A stretch of DNA of 12,948 nt from the NCBI GenBank assembly GCA_900317015.1, contig ONFH01000303.1, positions 1 to 12,948 of the forward strand, in the 5' to 3' direction. Both the position numbers and the translations under genes were made by a program. Under the pieces are notes generated by a model. That model did no database searches and was not told the DNA's origin. It saw nothing but the letters and a program-made list of their open reading frames with translations. Source of the stretch: an uncultured Erysipelotrichaceae bacterium. Lineage in GTDB: Bacteria; Bacillota_I; Bacilli_A; Erysipelotrichales; Coprobacillaceae. Shown here in pieces: positions 12,618 through 12,948 of this stretch. The first letter of the stretch is position 1, and each line of letters opens with the position of its first letter.

Positions 12618-12948
12618 ATGGAATGCGAAGAAACCATTAAAGATATGCGTACGACCACGGATGAGGAACGTGCCGTGACAAGACGTAACAATCAGCTGAT
12701 GTATGAAATGGATCATACCGATCCTCAGAGCTCTCGTTATCAGGAAATCCTGCATGAACTCTTTGCAGAAATTGGCGAAGGGAGCTTCGTCGCCCCAGGA
12801 CTTCATGGGGCTGCCATGGGCAGTGTAAAGATCGGCAAGCATGTCTTTATCAATAATAATACATTAATGATGGCAAGAGGCGGGATCACCATTGAAGATG
12901 ATGTTCAGATGGCTGCGGACTGCTCATTGCTAAGTAATAATCATGATC
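12618..12948 (+). CDS. Hexapeptide-repeat acyltransferase, LacA/maltose acetyltransferase-like (3' end outside window)
   Basis: The first 110 residues of a left-handed beta-helix acyltransferase, still open at the right edge. The N-terminal part has the helical cap of the LacA/Maa group (RRNNQLMYEMDHTDPQSSRY, then QEILHELFAEIGEG). Hexapeptide turns follow from about residue 65: GSVKIGKHVFINNN, GGITIEDDVQMAAD, then CSLLSNNHD. The last holds the His expected to act as general base in this family. These trimeric enzymes O-acetylate sugars or other small acceptors using acetyl-CoA. AAAGGAG at 12603-12609 sets ATG 12618, 13 bases after DUF1893 ends. The segment around APGLHGAAMG differs from the usual CDYGxNI of LacA, so it may be a different acceptor class. 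Family placement is firm, substrate unknown. Confidence 0.87.
   Translation, partial: MECEETIKDMRTTTDEERAVTRRNNQLMYEMDHTDPQSSRYQEILHELFAEIGEGSFVAPGLHGAAMGSVKIGKHVFINNNTLMMARGGITIEDDVQMAADCSLLSNNHD

Noticed and set aside
12498..12842. 114-codon open frame on the minus strand
   Set aside because: It is antisense to DUF1893 and the acyltransferase, whose translations match known families; its own translation has no domain features.
1..12948. CRISPR arrays, insertion sequences, tRNA or rRNA genes, defence or phage genes
   Set aside because: No regularly spaced repeats, transposase motifs, terminal inverted repeats, cloverleaf or rRNA sequence were seen on either strand.

Overview
The window comes from a low-GC Gram-positive anaerobe. 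AAGGAGG-type ribosome binding sites, sigma-A style promoters, hairpin-plus-T-run terminators and AT-rich third codon positions all fit Firmicutes. The gene content (OFA-type MFS carrier with a flavin/iron-sulfur ene-reductase, formate/nitrite channel, many small reductases, no respiratory genes) suggests a gut Erysipelotrichia or Clostridia lineage. The lineage is inference; no rRNA or other marker gene is present.

Layout. (1) 2-2592: the 3' part of an OFA-family MFS transporter, overlapping by one base a 647-aa ene-reductase of the Old Yellow Enzyme/BaiCD/2-enoate reductase type; a strong terminator closes the unit. (2) 2667-4448: a MarR regulator with a perfect-consensus promoter and a TTG start, followed by two decayed genes: a classical short-chain dehydrogenase with an in-frame TAA, and an aldo/keto reductase reduced to its two ends. 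(3) 4595-5359: a stand-alone formate/nitrite transporter. (4) 5454-6382: two GNAT acetyltransferases in one operon, the second ElaA-like. (5) 6437-8380: a TetR regulator, a metallo-beta-lactamase-fold lactonase-like hydrolase and a 105-aa protein of unknown function. (6) 8436-9290: a PNPOx-fold flavoprotein and an ABM-fold monooxygenase-like protein, likely one operon, convergent with a second tetR (9342-9860, minus strand). (7) 10006-12064: an extended SDR divergent from that tetR across a palindromic operator candidate, then an intact aldo/keto reductase. (8) 12179-12948: a DUF1893 protein and the start of a hexapeptide-repeat acyltransferase cut by the window end.

Taken together this is an accessory redox/detoxification neighbourhood: carbonyl and enoate reductases, small flavin or quinone-handling proteins and acetyltransferases, arranged as short units each with its own promoter, terminator and often a small-molecule-responsive repressor. 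The most informative pattern is a 'regulator, SDR, AKR' arrangement that occurs twice, once broken (MarR unit) and once intact (TetR unit). The best candidate for new biochemistry is the OFA transporter/ene-reductase pair, whose reductase has Trp at the usual proton-donor Tyr position. I see no CRISPR array, insertion sequence, tRNA or rRNA, and no strong evidence of an entirely new system.
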